Translations under genes and position numbers: made by a program
Notes under the pieces: model-generated
What the model was told of the DNA's origin: nothing
Databases searched by the model: none
Seen by the model: only the letters and a program-made list of their open reading frames with translations
Assembly (NCBI GenBank): GCA_018894495.1
Contig: JAHIOY010000086.1
Span: 1 to 24,771, forward strand
DNA length: 24,771 nt
Origin: Patescibacteria group bacterium
GTDB taxonomy: Bacteria > Patescibacteriota > Minisyncoccia > Minisyncoccales > JAHIOY01
Reading direction: 5' to 3'
Shown here: positions 1 through 6,667 of the stretch, one piece after another
Numbering within the stretch: position 1 is the stretch's first letter
Layout of the letters: each line of letters begins with the position of its first letter

Positions 1-388
1 ACAATTTGCTTTTTAACCAATCAAGCCAATTTTGGGGTCCAAAATTATTTTTTTCTGCTGGGGTAGAAGTTGGGCTTTCTTGTTCCTTTTTAATCACCAC
101 CACTTCTTCGCCCGGCTTTTTTAAATTCATTTTTTCCCTGGCCACTTGTTCCAGATAATCCTCGGTTGGAATCTCGGAGATTTTTTCTTCTAATTCCTGA
201 TTTCTTTTTTTTAGCTCCTGAATTTTAGGAGCTAAAATTTGGAGACGGGAATTGAATTCGGCTCTTTTTTTATTGAGCTTAAAATTTGACAAACCTAAAA
301 ATCCGAGCATCAATAATAATATTATGCCAAAAAATAGGGCGAAAAATCTGGGACGGCTCTTTTTAAATCTTTTAGAATATGCTATCAT
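1..388 (-). CDS. FtsB/DivIC-like septum formation initiator (3' end outside window)
   Basis: This is the first 129 codons of a gene that runs off the left edge. The start ATG is at 388-386. The protein has a basic N-terminus (about residues 1-14), one membrane segment (about 15-34) and a charged coiled-coil stretch (about 38-72). A segment around residues 76-92 contains 'VAREKMNLKKPGEEVVVI', the conserved end of the FtsB/DivIC family (PF04977). A Pro/Ser/Thr-rich tail follows. Members of this family are bitopic proteins that connect early and late divisome components at the septum. The neighbouring 35-codon ORF diverges from it with only 6 bp between the two ATGs. Family assignment is fairly secure; ftsB and divIC cannot be told apart from sequence alone. 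Confidence 0.75.
   Translation of the reverse strand, partial: MIAYSKRFKKSRPRFFALFFGIILLLMLGFLGLSNFKLNKKRAEFNSRLQILAPKIQELKKRNQELEEKISEIPTEDYLEQVAREKMNLKKPGEEVVVIKKEQESPTSTPAEKNNFGPQNWLDWLKSKL
380..388 (+). promoter_or_regulatory. Possible extended -10 promoter for the 35-aa ORF
   Basis: TGC-TATCAT resembles an extended -10 (TGn plus a hexamer). Six bases separate it from the ATG at 395, so a transcript would start about at the ATG. No good -35 is visible. The element lies inside the first codons of the opposite-strand FtsB-like gene. Confidence 0.3.
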
Positions 389-394
389 AAAATA

Positions 395-502
395 ATGCCA
401 AAACTCAAAGCAAAAAAAATTTTTCGGCTAATCTGGGTTATTGTAATTTTCCTGGTTGTTTTGAGCGTGATTATTTCTCTTCTCTTTGCGCCCATATTTT
501 AG
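395..502 (+). CDS. Small single-pass membrane protein, 35 aa
   Basis: This short ORF encodes a basic head (MPKLKAKKIFR) followed by a continuous hydrophobic segment (about residues 12-35) ending in 'FAPIF'. That is the layout of a tiny single-pass membrane protein. It fits exactly between the divergent FtsB-like gene (ATG at 388) and the convergent lepA (stop at 507), filling a gap that would otherwise be empty. No Shine-Dalgarno is seen; a weak extended -10 at 380-388 would give a leaderless mRNA. I recognise no function. It could be a chance ORF, but the fit to the gap and the clean amphipathic design argue for a real gene. Confidence 0.4.
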   Translation: MPKLKAKKIFRLIWVIVIFLVVLSVIISLLFAPIF

Positions 503-506
503 CAAT

Positions 507-2363
507 CTAGGAGGTAAACATTTTTAAAAAGACATCGGGAGGGATTCTGACAACTCCTTTTTCTTTTAATTCTTTCTTTCCCTTCTTTTGCCTTTCCAAT
601 AATTTTCTTTTGCGGCTATAATCGCCGCCGTAAAGAGGGGCGATGACGTCTCTTCTTTTTGCTTTGATTGTTTCTCTGGCAATGATTTGATTTTCAACCG
701 CTGCCTGCAGGGCGACTGAAAAAAGCTGGGAAGGCACAATTTCTTTTAGCCGTTCAACCATTTTTTTTCCTTCCAAATGGACTGAATTCCGCGAGACAAT
801 TTTTGAGAGGACCTCTTCTTTTCTTCCGGCGATTAAAATCTCTAATTTAACCAGGTCAGCCCGCCTCCAATCCAAAATTTCATAATTCATTGAGGCAAAA
901 CCCTGGGTTTTGCCTTTGAGTTGAGCGTAAAAACCGCTCATTATTTCTCTTAAAGGAACTTCATAAACCAAAAGAATTCTCTCTTGGCTAATGTATTTTG
1001 TCTCAATGTATTTTCCCTCAGTGCCCTCTAGAACCTCCATGCATTTACCCAAATAGTTTGAGGGGGTTATTATTTCAAGACGAATCCAGGGCTCCCTTAT
1101 TTCTTTTATTTGAGTTGCCTGCGGCCAATCGCTGGCTGATTTAACAAAAATTTCCTGAGCATTTTCTTTAATGATTTTATACAAAACGCTGGGCGTAGAA
1201 ATTACTAAATTTAGACCAAACTCTCTTTTTAATCGCTCGGAAACAATTTCGGCGTGGAGCGTGCCCAAAAAGCCCGAGCGAAAACCCCTTCCTAAAAATT
1301 CCCTTGATTCCGGTTCAAAGACAAGGGAAGCGTCGTTTAATTTTAATTTGGAAAGAGCGTCTTTGAGCAAATCATAATCATTTTGGTCTTCGGGATAAAT
1401 AGAAGCAAAAACCATCGGCTTTGGCTCTTTATATCCCGGCAACGGCTCCGCGCCAATAACTTTGAACTTTTCACTTTTAACTTTTAACTTTGTTATGGTG
1501 TCCCCCACTCTCACCTTACCTGATTCCTTGACGCCGGTTGCAATATAGCCGATTTCTCCGGCTCTCAATGCCTTTTGACTGGAAAGCGTTGGGCTGAAAT
1601 ACCCCAATTCCTTTACTTCGCCTTCTGTTCCTGCGGCAAGCAAATAAATTTTTTCGCCGACCTTGATCTCTCCATCAAAAACCCTGACACAAGCAATTAC
1701 GCCTTTATAGGGGTCGTATTTTGAATCAAAAATAAGAGCCCGAAATCCCCCCTCAACGAAATCCGGCAAAGTTGATGGGCAGGGAATTTTTTTAATTATG
1801 GCTGCCAAAAGTTTCTCCACGTTTGTTCCTAATTTGGCTGAGATTAAAAAAACATCCTCTTTTTTTATATTCAGCAAATTGGCTAACTCGGTTTTGGTCT
1901 CTTCAATTTTTGCTTGAGGCGAATCAATTTTATTAACTGCTGGAATAATGATTAGATTTTGTTTTTTAGCTAATTCCAAATTGGCTATTGTTTGGGCTTG
2001 AATACCCTTGGTGGCGTCAACCAATAAAATTGCTCCTTCAACCGCGGATAAAGAACGAGAGACCTCATAAGAAAAATCAACATGGCCAGGAGTATCAATC
2101 AGGTTCAGAATAAATTCTGAACCTGAATTTTGAATTTTGAATTTTGAATTTTGAATTTCCGCATGATAAATCATGCGGACGGGCTGCATTTTGATGGTAA
2201 TCCCCCTTTCTCTTTCCAAATCCATCATATCCAAGTATTGGGGCCGCATTTTTCCTTCAGGAATGGTTTTTGTCAAGTCCAAAAACCGGTCAGCCAAAGT
2301 TGACTTTCCATGGTCAATGTGGGCGATTATAACGAAGTTTCTAATGTGAGATTGATTTTCCAT
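507..2363 (-). CDS. lepA: Elongation factor 4 (LepA), ribosomal back-translocase GTPase
   Basis: LepA (EF4) is a ribosome-associated GTPase related to EF-G that acts on stalled or mistranslocated ribosomes and in 30S biogenesis. The 618-aa product carries the G1 motif AHIDHGKST (residues 14-22), G2 around RGIT (53-56), G3 DTPGH (90-94) and G4 NKID (about 143-146). EF-G-like domains follow, and a basic C-terminal LepA domain contains 'GGDYSRKRKLLERQKKGKK'. The family is usually about 600 aa. The excess is explained by two in-frame low-complexity insertions, at about residues 68-84 (between G2 and G3) and 290-302. The gene starts 3 bp after the murJ stop, so it is the last gene of a CofE-like/murJ/lepA operon. 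Confidence 0.97.
   Translation of the reverse strand: MENQSHIRNFVIIAHIDHGKSTLADRFLDLTKTIPEGKMRPQYLDMMDLERERGITIKMQPVRMIYHAEIQNSKFKIQNSGSEFILNLIDTPGHVDFSYEVSRSLSAVEGAILLVDATKGIQAQTIANLELAKKQNLIIIPAVNKIDSPQAKIEETKTELANLLNIKKEDVFLISAKLGTNVEKLLAAIIKKIPCPSTLPDFVEGGFRALIFDSKYDPYKGVIACVRVFDGEIKVGEKIYLLAAGTEGEVKELGYFSPTLSSQKALRAGEIGYIATGVKESGKVRVGDTITKLKVKSEKFKVIGAEPLPGYKEPKPMVFASIYPEDQNDYDLLKDALSKLKLNDASLVFEPESREFLGRGFRSGFLGTLHAEIVSERLKREFGLNLVISTPSVLYKIIKENAQEIFVKSASDWPQATQIKEIREPWIRLEIITPSNYLGKCMEVLEGTEGKYIETKYISQERILLVYEVPLREIMSGFYAQLKGKTQGFASMNYEILDWRRADLVKLEILIAGRKEEVLSKIVSRNSVHLEGKKMVERLKEIVPSQLFSVALQAAVENQIIARETIKAKRRDVIAPLYGGDYSRKRKLLERQKKGKKELKEKGVVRIPPDVFLKMFTS
1458..1495 (-). repeat. In-frame tandem repeat inside lepA (insert 2)
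   Basis: On the plus strand this reads as imperfect repeats of ACTTTT(A/C/G)A. It encodes roughly 'KLKVKSEKFKVIG' (about residues 290-302), between 'VGDTIT' and 'AEPLPGYKEPKPMVF', where most LepA proteins have only a few residues. It resembles the AT-rich repeat families found at gene junctions elsewhere in the window. Confidence 0.6.
2099..2157 (-). repeat. In-frame palindrome plus tandem repeat inside lepA (insert 1)
   Basis: 2099-2126 is an inverted repeat with 13-bp arms around an AA centre. 2127-2157 is four tandem copies of an 8-bp unit (GAATTTTG-type). Together they encode extra residues of the type 'IQNSKFKIQNSGSEF' (about 68-84) between the G2 loop and the conserved 'ILNLIDTPGH'. 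One palindrome arm lies in native code (ILNL), so the insert contains an inverted copy of adjacent coding sequence. Confidence 0.7.
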
Positions 2364-2366
2364 TAG

Positions 2367-3776
2367 TTATTTTTTAGAAAGTTTGTTAAAAACTAAGTTT
2401 CTTTTCCGCCAAAAAAGAATTAAAAGAACTAAAAATTGCAAGATGGCGGAAAGGGAGACAGCCAAAGGCAATCCGATAACCTCAATGTTTTTTATCCCCG
2501 TTAAATCGAAAAAATTAACTATTAAATTTTGAAAAGGGTTTGGAAAAGATAAAAGTTTAACTAAAAAGAAAGCAAAAAAGATGTTGAAAATCATACCCAA
2601 AACGCTTACCAAGGCCGGCGTCTTTGTGTTTTGCCTGGCGTAAAATGCCTTGGCGAGCAGGAGCAGCAAGGACTGGGCAAAAATTCCTATTAAAAACAGG
2701 CCGAAGGCGGCAGCGGTTAATTTGGCGTCAACTAAGCCAAATTTACCCACTTTGAAAATAATTTTAATTAAAAAATCTCTCAATAAAAAAAGGAGGAGAG
2801 AAAGAGGCAGGGTAAAAATTAAAATTTTGGAGAAAGTTGAAGAGAAAATTTGCTCAAATTTTTCTTTGTCCTTTTTAGAAAAAGCCAGACACAAGGAGGG
2901 AAAGGCGGCGATGGAAAAAGAGACGCCGATTAAAGTAAAAAGGGGCCGGCTAAGTCCTTCGGCTAAGCTGAGAACCCCAATGCTTCCAACAGCCAGAGAG
3001 GAAGCAATGGCTGTTACCACAATTAAATTAATTTGATTTGCCGCTAATCCAATTGAGCGGGGAAAAGTTAGATTAAAGGTCTTAATGAAACCCGGCTCAA
3101 AAAGATGAAAAACCTTTTTTGGTCTAAAACCGAGTCCTTTTAAAATTGGCAATTGAATTAAAAGATGGAAAATCCCTCCCAAAACCACTCCCCAAGCCAA
3201 CCCCTGAAGTCCAAATAAAGGAAAAAAGAAAAGGATTCCAATAATAATTCCCAAATTATAAACGAGCGGAGCCAGGGAAGTAATTAAAAATCTTTGAAAT
3301 ACCCTCAGAATTCCAGAAATTATGCTGCTGATTCCCAAAAAAATTGGGCTCAAAAACATTATCCTGGTCAATAAAACCGTTAGGTCCTTTTTTTCGGCTG
3401 AAAATCCGGGAGCTATTAAGGAGATAATATTTGGGGCAAAGATAAATAAAATTAAACCGAGCAAGATTAAAAAAACTAAAAAAACGTTCAAAAGATTGGA
3501 GAGATATTTAAAAGCATCCTCCCGGCTTTTAACCAGTTGTTCGCTGAAAATAGGAATAATGGCGGCTCCGATAGCGCCGATTATTAAGGTCATTGAAATG
3601 AAGTCAGGTAGGCGAAAAGCGGCGTAATAAACGTCTAACTCGTCGCCTAATCCAAATTTCCCGGCTAAAAGTCGGTCCCGAATCAACCCCAAAATGGCGC
3701 TGATTAGGGAAGTTAAAACCAAAATAAAAGCCGCGGAATTAATATTTTTTGTCTGGATGTTGAAAGGTCTAATCAT
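2367..3776 (-). CDS. murJ: MurJ (MviN) lipid II flippase
   Basis: MurJ moves lipid II across the cytoplasmic membrane for peptidoglycan synthesis. The 469-aa product is hydrophobic throughout, consistent with the MATE-like 14-helix MOP fold. Near the N-terminus it has the family signature 'GLIRDRLLAGKFG' followed by 'DELDVYYAAFRLPDFI', which supplies the conserved Arg and Asp residues of the central cavity. 'GAIGAAIIPIFSE' matches the next conserved block. Length is slightly below the usual 500-520 aa, with short loops and a short basic C-terminus (FWRKRNLVFNKLSKK). Its ATG overlaps the TGA of the upstream CofE-like gene by 4 bp, and lepA follows after 3 bp, so the three are probably co-transcribed and translationally coupled. 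Confidence 0.93.
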   Translation of the reverse strand: MIRPFNIQTKNINSAAFILVLTSLISAILGLIRDRLLAGKFGLGDELDVYYAAFRLPDFISMTLIIGAIGAAIIPIFSEQLVKSREDAFKYLSNLLNVFLVFLILLGLILFIFAPNIISLIAPGFSAEKKDLTVLLTRIMFLSPIFLGISSIISGILRVFQRFLITSLAPLVYNLGIIIGILFFFPLFGLQGLAWGVVLGGIFHLLIQLPILKGLGFRPKKVFHLFEPGFIKTFNLTFPRSIGLAANQINLIVVTAIASSLAVGSIGVLSLAEGLSRPLFTLIGVSFSIAAFPSLCLAFSKKDKEKFEQIFSSTFSKILIFTLPLSLLLFLLRDFLIKIIFKVGKFGLVDAKLTAAAFGLFLIGIFAQSLLLLLAKAFYARQNTKTPALVSVLGMIFNIFFAFFLVKLLSFPNPFQNLIVNFFDLTGIKNIEVIGLPLAVSLSAILQFLVLLILFWRKRNLVFNKLSKK

Positions 3777-4483
3777 AATTTTCTCAAAATCAAGATCGGG
3801 GTTTTTTCGGCTCCCTGGCCGGCCGGGTTATCTTTTAATATTTTCAAGAGCAAATTTTCTTTTCCCTTTAAATCCCGGCTTCTGCCTAAAATATTCCCCC
3901 CTAAATCATTAACATCGGCCATGGCAAAAGAAAAGCCGTATTTCTCCTTTTGTCTTTGGCATAAATGAACGCCGCCAACGGGTCCCAAGATTCCAATTTC
4001 TGCATATTCGGGAAACGCCTCGCCATAAAAGCCGTCCAATTGGTTTATCTGATTTCCTGCTAAGCGATAAAAAATTCCATAGACCCTAAAAATTTTTAAA
4101 ATGCCAGCCAAAAAAGAAACTAATAAAATTCTGGGCAGACCGGCTGAATTAATGGCAACCTGCATCTTTAAAGGATTGCCCACCGAAAAACCGTAAGGCG
4201 TCTTTTTGGCAAATTGGGAAAGAAATCTTGCCCAAAATCCGAGTTTTAAATCCTTTTTGTAAATAAGCCGTCCCTGCAAAATGGAAACAATTTTTTGACC
4301 TAAAACAATAATATCTTTTTCCTTTGCCAAAGGCAAAACATATTTTTTAATTATCTCATCTATTTTATCATTAACAGTAATAAAATGGGTTTTTATCGGG
4401 AGCCGCAGCCATTTTTCTCCTTCAATTTCAACAATCAATTTTTTCCCTGGATTTGGATTGAGTAAACTTGGATTAAATGTCAT
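3773..4483 (-). CDS. CofE-like (F420-0:gamma-glutamyl ligase family) protein
   Basis: The 236-aa product resembles the CofE family (PF01996), which adds glutamate to coenzyme F420-0 in methanogens and actinobacteria. Visible family features are 'RLPIKTHFITVNDKIDEII' near the start, 'KDIIVLGQKIVSILQGR' (about 55-72), and the late acidic/Gly block 'FAMADVNDLGGNILGRSRD' (about 186-204). No F420 biosynthesis gene is in the window and CPR genomes are not known to make F420, so the substrate is probably different. Translational coupling to murJ suggests, by inference only, a cell-envelope role such as amino-acid ligation to a wall precursor. An AAAGGAG Shine-Dalgarno lies at 4497-4503, 13 nt from the ATG, rather far. 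It is the first gene of the operon. Confidence 0.75.
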   Translation of the reverse strand: MTFNPSLLNPNPGKKLIVEIEGEKWLRLPIKTHFITVNDKIDEIIKKYVLPLAKEKDIIVLGQKIVSILQGRLIYKKDLKLGFWARFLSQFAKKTPYGFSVGNPLKMQVAINSAGLPRILLVSFLAGILKIFRVYGIFYRLAGNQINQLDGFYGEAFPEYAEIGILGPVGGVHLCQRQKEKYGFSFAMADVNDLGGNILGRSRDLKGKENLLLKILKDNPAGQGAEKTPILILRKL

Positions 4484-4576
4484 TTTAAATATCTTACTCC
4501 TTTCAGTCCTTTTTTAAAAGAGTTTGAGCATCTCCAACGTTTTAATTGTCAGAGATTCCTAACGGGGTAAATAAAA

Positions 4577-4604
4577 AGTCGGGGCAAGAAAGAAAGCCCC
4601 GACT
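4577..4604 (-). terminator. Strong rho-independent terminator, minus strand
   Basis: A perfect 9-bp stem (AGTCGGGGC / GCCCCGACT) with a 10-nt loop. On the minus strand it is followed by TTTTTATTT, while the plus strand has no T-run. It would terminate a minus-strand transcript arriving from 4605-4860, where no large gene exists. Confidence 0.75.
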
Positions 4605-4621
4605 AAAAATCTTGATTTTTA
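4604..4621. repeat. AAAAATC/GATTTTT hairpin
   Basis: An 8-bp inverted repeat (TAAAAATC / GATTTTTA) with a 2-nt loop. It is the same motif as the hairpins at 18411-18466 and 24221-24246. Confidence 0.5.
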
Positions 4622-4645
4622 AAAATTGCCAGAAAACAATCATCA

Positions 4646-4673
4646 CGCGTTTTCTACGATCGTAGAAAACGCG
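4646..4673. repeat. 28-bp perfect palindrome centred on CGATCG
   Basis: A perfect palindrome with 14-bp arms (CGCGTTTTCTACGA then its complement). RNA from either strand could fold into a long stem closed by GAUC. It lies between the terminator at 4577 and the pyrB promoter. The centre matches the palindromes at 6439, 7386 and 22201. No T-run follows on either strand, so its role is unclear. Confidence 0.8.
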
Positions 4674-4718
4674 CTATTGCTAATTTTTTGCTCATTGATG
4701 GAAACTTTACTTTCTTAT

Positions 4719-4832
4719 CTAAAATATCTCTAATTGAGCTATTTGTTCTAATTCTTGCGAAGATAAAATATTATGTTTTTTTAAGAATTTTATAATAATA
4801 GCCCACCCTTTCTTTTTCGTAAATTTCTTCAT
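4719..4832 (-). CDS. Possible 37-aa ORF, unknown
   Basis: From the ATG at 4832-4830 this encodes MKKFTKKKGWAIIIKFLKK and then a helical acidic tail ending 'SSQELEQIAQLEIF'. I recognise no family. The reading frame also runs upstream into the pyrB antisense strand, which I regard as chance. Indirect support comes from the minus-strand terminator at 4577-4604, which needs a minus-strand transcript starting in this interval. It could instead be the end of a decayed gene or part of a small RNA. Confidence 0.3.
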   Translation of the reverse strand: MKKFTKKKGWAIIIKFLKKHNILSSQELEQIAQLEIF

Positions 4833-4833
4833 T

Positions 4834-4845
4834 TCAAATATTTGA
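4834..4845. promoter_or_regulatory. Operator-like palindrome overlapping the pyrB -35
   Basis: TCAAATATTTGA is a perfect 12-bp palindrome sharing four bases with the -35 hexamer of the pyrB promoter. Its position suits a repressor site. A chance AT-rich palindrome cannot be excluded. Confidence 0.3.
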
Positions 4846-4870
4846 CATAGATTTGAGATTTTGATAAAGT
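4842..4870 (+). promoter_or_regulatory. pyrB promoter (TTGACA-17-TAAAGT)
   Basis: The -35 TTGACA is at 4842-4847 and the -10 TAAAGT at 4865-4870, with a 17-bp spacer. With the 6-nt gap seen at rnpB, transcription would start at about 4877, 2 nt before the ATG at 4879. No room remains for a ribosome binding site. Confidence 0.65.
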
Positions 4871-4878
4871 TTCTAAAA

Positions 4879-5898
4879 ATGGCTAAAATAAAACATATCA
4901 TCTCGGCTGACCAGTTTGACCCTCTAGTTTTAGAAAAAATTTTTGAAGAGGCAGAAAAAATAAGAAAAACCGAGGAGGGCTCTTTAGATACTCTTTTAGA
5001 AAATAAATCCATTGCATTGCTTTTTTGGGAACCAAGCACCAGAACTTTTCTTAGTTTTTATAACGCTATCTTGAAGTTGGGTGGTCTTCCAATTCCAATT
5101 TTAAATGCCGGAAAATTTTCTTCTGCTATCAAGGGAGAATCTTTAAAGGATACAATCAGGAGTGCTGCCGATTTAAAGGTTGATGGAATTATAATGAGGC
5201 ATAATCAAGAAGGCTCGGCAAAAATTGCTTCAGATACCATGGATAGGTACGCGCCGAAAATCCCTGTAATCAACGCCGGAGACGGAAAGGGAGAACATCC
5301 AACCCAGATGCTGCTTGATATTTATACCATTTGGAGAGCAAAAAAGGAAGAATTGAAAGAAGGAAAATTAACCGGGGCCTTGGTTGGCGACTTGCAAGAC
5401 AGCAGGGTTTTGCATTCTGACGTCAAGGCGTTAATAAAATATAAAACGCGACTCATTTTAATTTCAGAAAAGGGAAATAATTTACCAAAAGAGATCTTGG
5501 AAGAAATGGAGAGAAAAAAAATTGACTACATTAAAACAGACGATATAAAAAAATTTGCTCCCGGTATTGACTTTTGGATTTTTACCCGACTCCAGACAGA
5601 AAGAAGAGGCGCTTATTTAATGGAAAGAAAGGAAGGAATTCACACTCAACTCCAAAGAAAATTTAATCAAAGGTTTGGCATAACTGAAAGCCTCATCTCA
5701 AAAATGAAAAATGATGCGATTATTTTACATCCTTTGCCGAGAGTAGGAGAAATTCCCGAATGGGTTGACAAAGATGAAAGGGCGATTTATTTAGCAAGAA
5801 AAGAAAATGCAGAAAGCCAAGTAACAAACGGACTCTATTTAAGAATGGCTTTGCTGAAAATGATTTTTCGCAAAACAAAAACTCAAGCAGGGTGGTAA
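4879..5898 (+). CDS. pyrB: Aspartate carbamoyltransferase catalytic chain
   Basis: This enzyme condenses carbamoyl phosphate with aspartate in the second step of de novo pyrimidine synthesis. The 339-aa product shows the carbamoyl-phosphate loop EPSTRT (51-56), 'KGESLKDT' (about 86-93), the GEHPTQ block (139-143) and HPLPR (284-288). It lacks the ornithine-specific SMG loop of OTCases. I chose the ATG at 4879; an in-frame TTG at 4861 falls inside the promoter and adds six uncharacteristic residues. The C-terminus (RKTKTQAGW) is longer than usual, and its last codons are read antisense as the 3' end of rnpB. No pyrI or other pyrimidine gene is nearby and no plus-strand terminator is visible, so read-through would be antisense to rnpB. 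Confidence 0.93.
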   Translation: MAKIKHIISADQFDPLVLEKIFEEAEKIRKTEEGSLDTLLENKSIALLFWEPSTRTFLSFYNAILKLGGLPIPILNAGKFSSAIKGESLKDTIRSAADLKVDGIIMRHNQEGSAKIASDTMDRYAPKIPVINAGDGKGEHPTQMLLDIYTIWRAKKEELKEGKLTGALVGDLQDSRVLHSDVKALIKYKTRLILISEKGNNLPKEILEEMERKKIDYIKTDDIKKFAPGIDFWIFTRLQTERRGAYLMERKEGIHTQLQRKFNQRFGITESLISKMKNDAIILHPLPRVGEIPEWVDKDERAIYLARKENAESQVTNGLYLRMALLKMIFRKTKTQAGW

Positions 5899-6287
5899 GC
5901 CGAATTCTGTCTGGTCCGCCTTCGCTTAAAGCTACGGCGAGACGAGGCAATCATCTGTCTAGGCCAGAAATTACTTCCTGGCTCAAGCGAACTACTTTTC
6001 TCAAAAGTTCCACATAAAAGCAGAACTCTTGTTTTGTTCTTGCGCCCGATAAGGATTTAACCGTTTCACTCCTGAGATTACTCTCAGGACTCGCCCCGTC
6101 ATTTGACAGGGCGTTCCTCGCCTTTCGGCTCGGAACGTCTCTGCTCGCACCTCTATCCCGCTAAAAGCGGGAACGACGGCTGTTAGCCGCTATCTTTTTA
6201 GATTCCGATAAAATCGGAAAATGAGTGTTCGGACTTTCCTCCCTATTCGCCATTACGGCGACGGGCGATTGCCTTCCCTGCTTGAGT
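5881..6287 (-). ncRNA. rnpB: RNase P RNA (bacterial type A-like)
   Basis: RNase P RNA is the catalytic RNA that matures tRNA 5' ends. On the minus strand the 5' region contains GGAGGAAAGTCCGAACAC, the universal P4/CR-I segment. The 3' region contains GCTTGAGCCAG, CTGGCCTAGA and ACAGAATTCGGCTTA, the CR-V/3' signature. The ends are set by a perfect 12-bp P1 helix: 5' strand at 6287-6276, 3' strand at 5892-5881. The promoter places the start at 6287, the first base of P1. Total length is about 407 nt. Between CR-V and the 3' end there is an extra hairpin (about 5911-5945), in the place of P19, that resembles an intergenic repeat at 7551-7570. The 3' strand of P1 lies inside the last codons of pyrB, and a T-rich tail (GTTTTTGTTTT) continues within that gene. 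Confidence 0.95.
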
Positions 6288-6293
6288 GTTTAA

Positions 6294-6321
6294 ATACTAA
6301 CATTTGTCAATGCCTTGTCAA
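6294..6321 (-). promoter_or_regulatory. rnpB promoter (TTGACA-16-TAGTAT)
   Basis: Minus strand: -35 TTGACA at 6321-6316, 16-bp spacer, -10 TAGTAT at 6299-6294. Six bases later is position 6287, the first nucleotide of the P1 helix. A second TTGACA inside the spacer is too close to the -10 to be used. This promoter calibrates -10 to start spacing for the window. Confidence 0.8.
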
Positions 6322-6366
6322 CCCTCCGTATTAAATCATCAAAAATTTAACCAACTACCAATAAAA

Positions 6367-6404
6367 TGCTATAAATCACAAACGGCCGTTTGTCTTTTAT
6401 AGCA
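6367..6404. repeat. 38-bp interrupted palindrome upstream of rnpB
   Basis: TGCTATAAA and TTTATAGCA form outer 9-bp arms. A perfect 16-bp palindrome ACAAACGGCCGTTTGT forms the core. Only a 2-bp mismatch on each side separates them. It sits 45-85 bp upstream of the rnpB promoter in non-coding DNA and could be a hairpin element or a protein site. No T-run follows on either strand. Confidence 0.7.
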
Positions 6405-6421
6405 CCGTTGAAATAATGTAA

Positions 6422-6514
6422 AGAAAATCCAAACAATACAAAAAATCAGCGATCGCTGATTTTTTGGAGCTTTTGCCGACATTGATAATTGAAAATTTTA
6501 GTTCCAGGGGTCGG
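6422..6514. repeat. 93-bp dispersed repeat, copy 1
   Basis: Nearly identical to 7369-7461 (offset 947 bp, about five substitutions). It contains the 28-bp palindromic terminator and then an AT-rich stretch ending TTAGTTCCAG. Both copies lie just downstream of a minus-strand unit and are followed, at different distances, by TTATCCACAGG. The plus-strand reading frame through the repeat is probably not a gene. Confidence 0.85.
6439..6466. terminator. Bidirectional palindromic terminator, copy 1
   Basis: A perfect 28-bp palindrome. The core CAGC-GATC-GCTG is flanked by A6/T6, so either strand gives a GC stem capped by GAUC followed by ATTTTTT. It lies downstream of the minus-strand toxin-antitoxin unit. 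Confidence 0.75.
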
Positions 6515-6521
6515 GTCTCAG

Positions 6522-6530
6522 TTATCCACA
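6522..6530 (+). promoter_or_regulatory. DnaA-box-like site
   Basis: TTATCCACA matches the DnaA box consensus TTATNCACA exactly. It is embedded in a block (TTATCCACAGGGAAACTTG) repeated with one change at 7620-7637. One box per repeat does not make an origin. Confidence 0.45.
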
Positions 6531-6667
6531 GGGAAACTTGGGATAGAATATCCCATTTCCATTTTCCCGTTGGTTTGAAAAATCACGGGTTCAACCCAAG
6601 CATTTTCGGTTGCCGTTTCCAGCGGGAGTTGGCGGGGTTTGACCTCGACAAGTCCCTTTAAATCCTC
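6531..6667. other. Intergenic, no gene seen
   Basis: The stretch contains small inverted repeats: GGGATA-GAA-TATCCC at 6539-6553 and GGGTT-C-AACCC at 6587-6597. Open frames through it show no recognisable protein. It may be debris of a former gene or element. Confidence 0.4.

Noticed and set aside
4861..4878. TTG start for pyrB giving six extra residues
   Set aside because: It lies within the promoter spacer and -10, and ATCases normally begin close to the ATG at 4879.
6464..6661. Plus-strand 65-codon frame beginning in the 93-bp repeat
   Set aside because: It starts at a TTG inside a terminator palindrome and shares its first 17 residues with the frame at 7411 only because both lie in the repeat. 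The remainder is unlike any protein I know.
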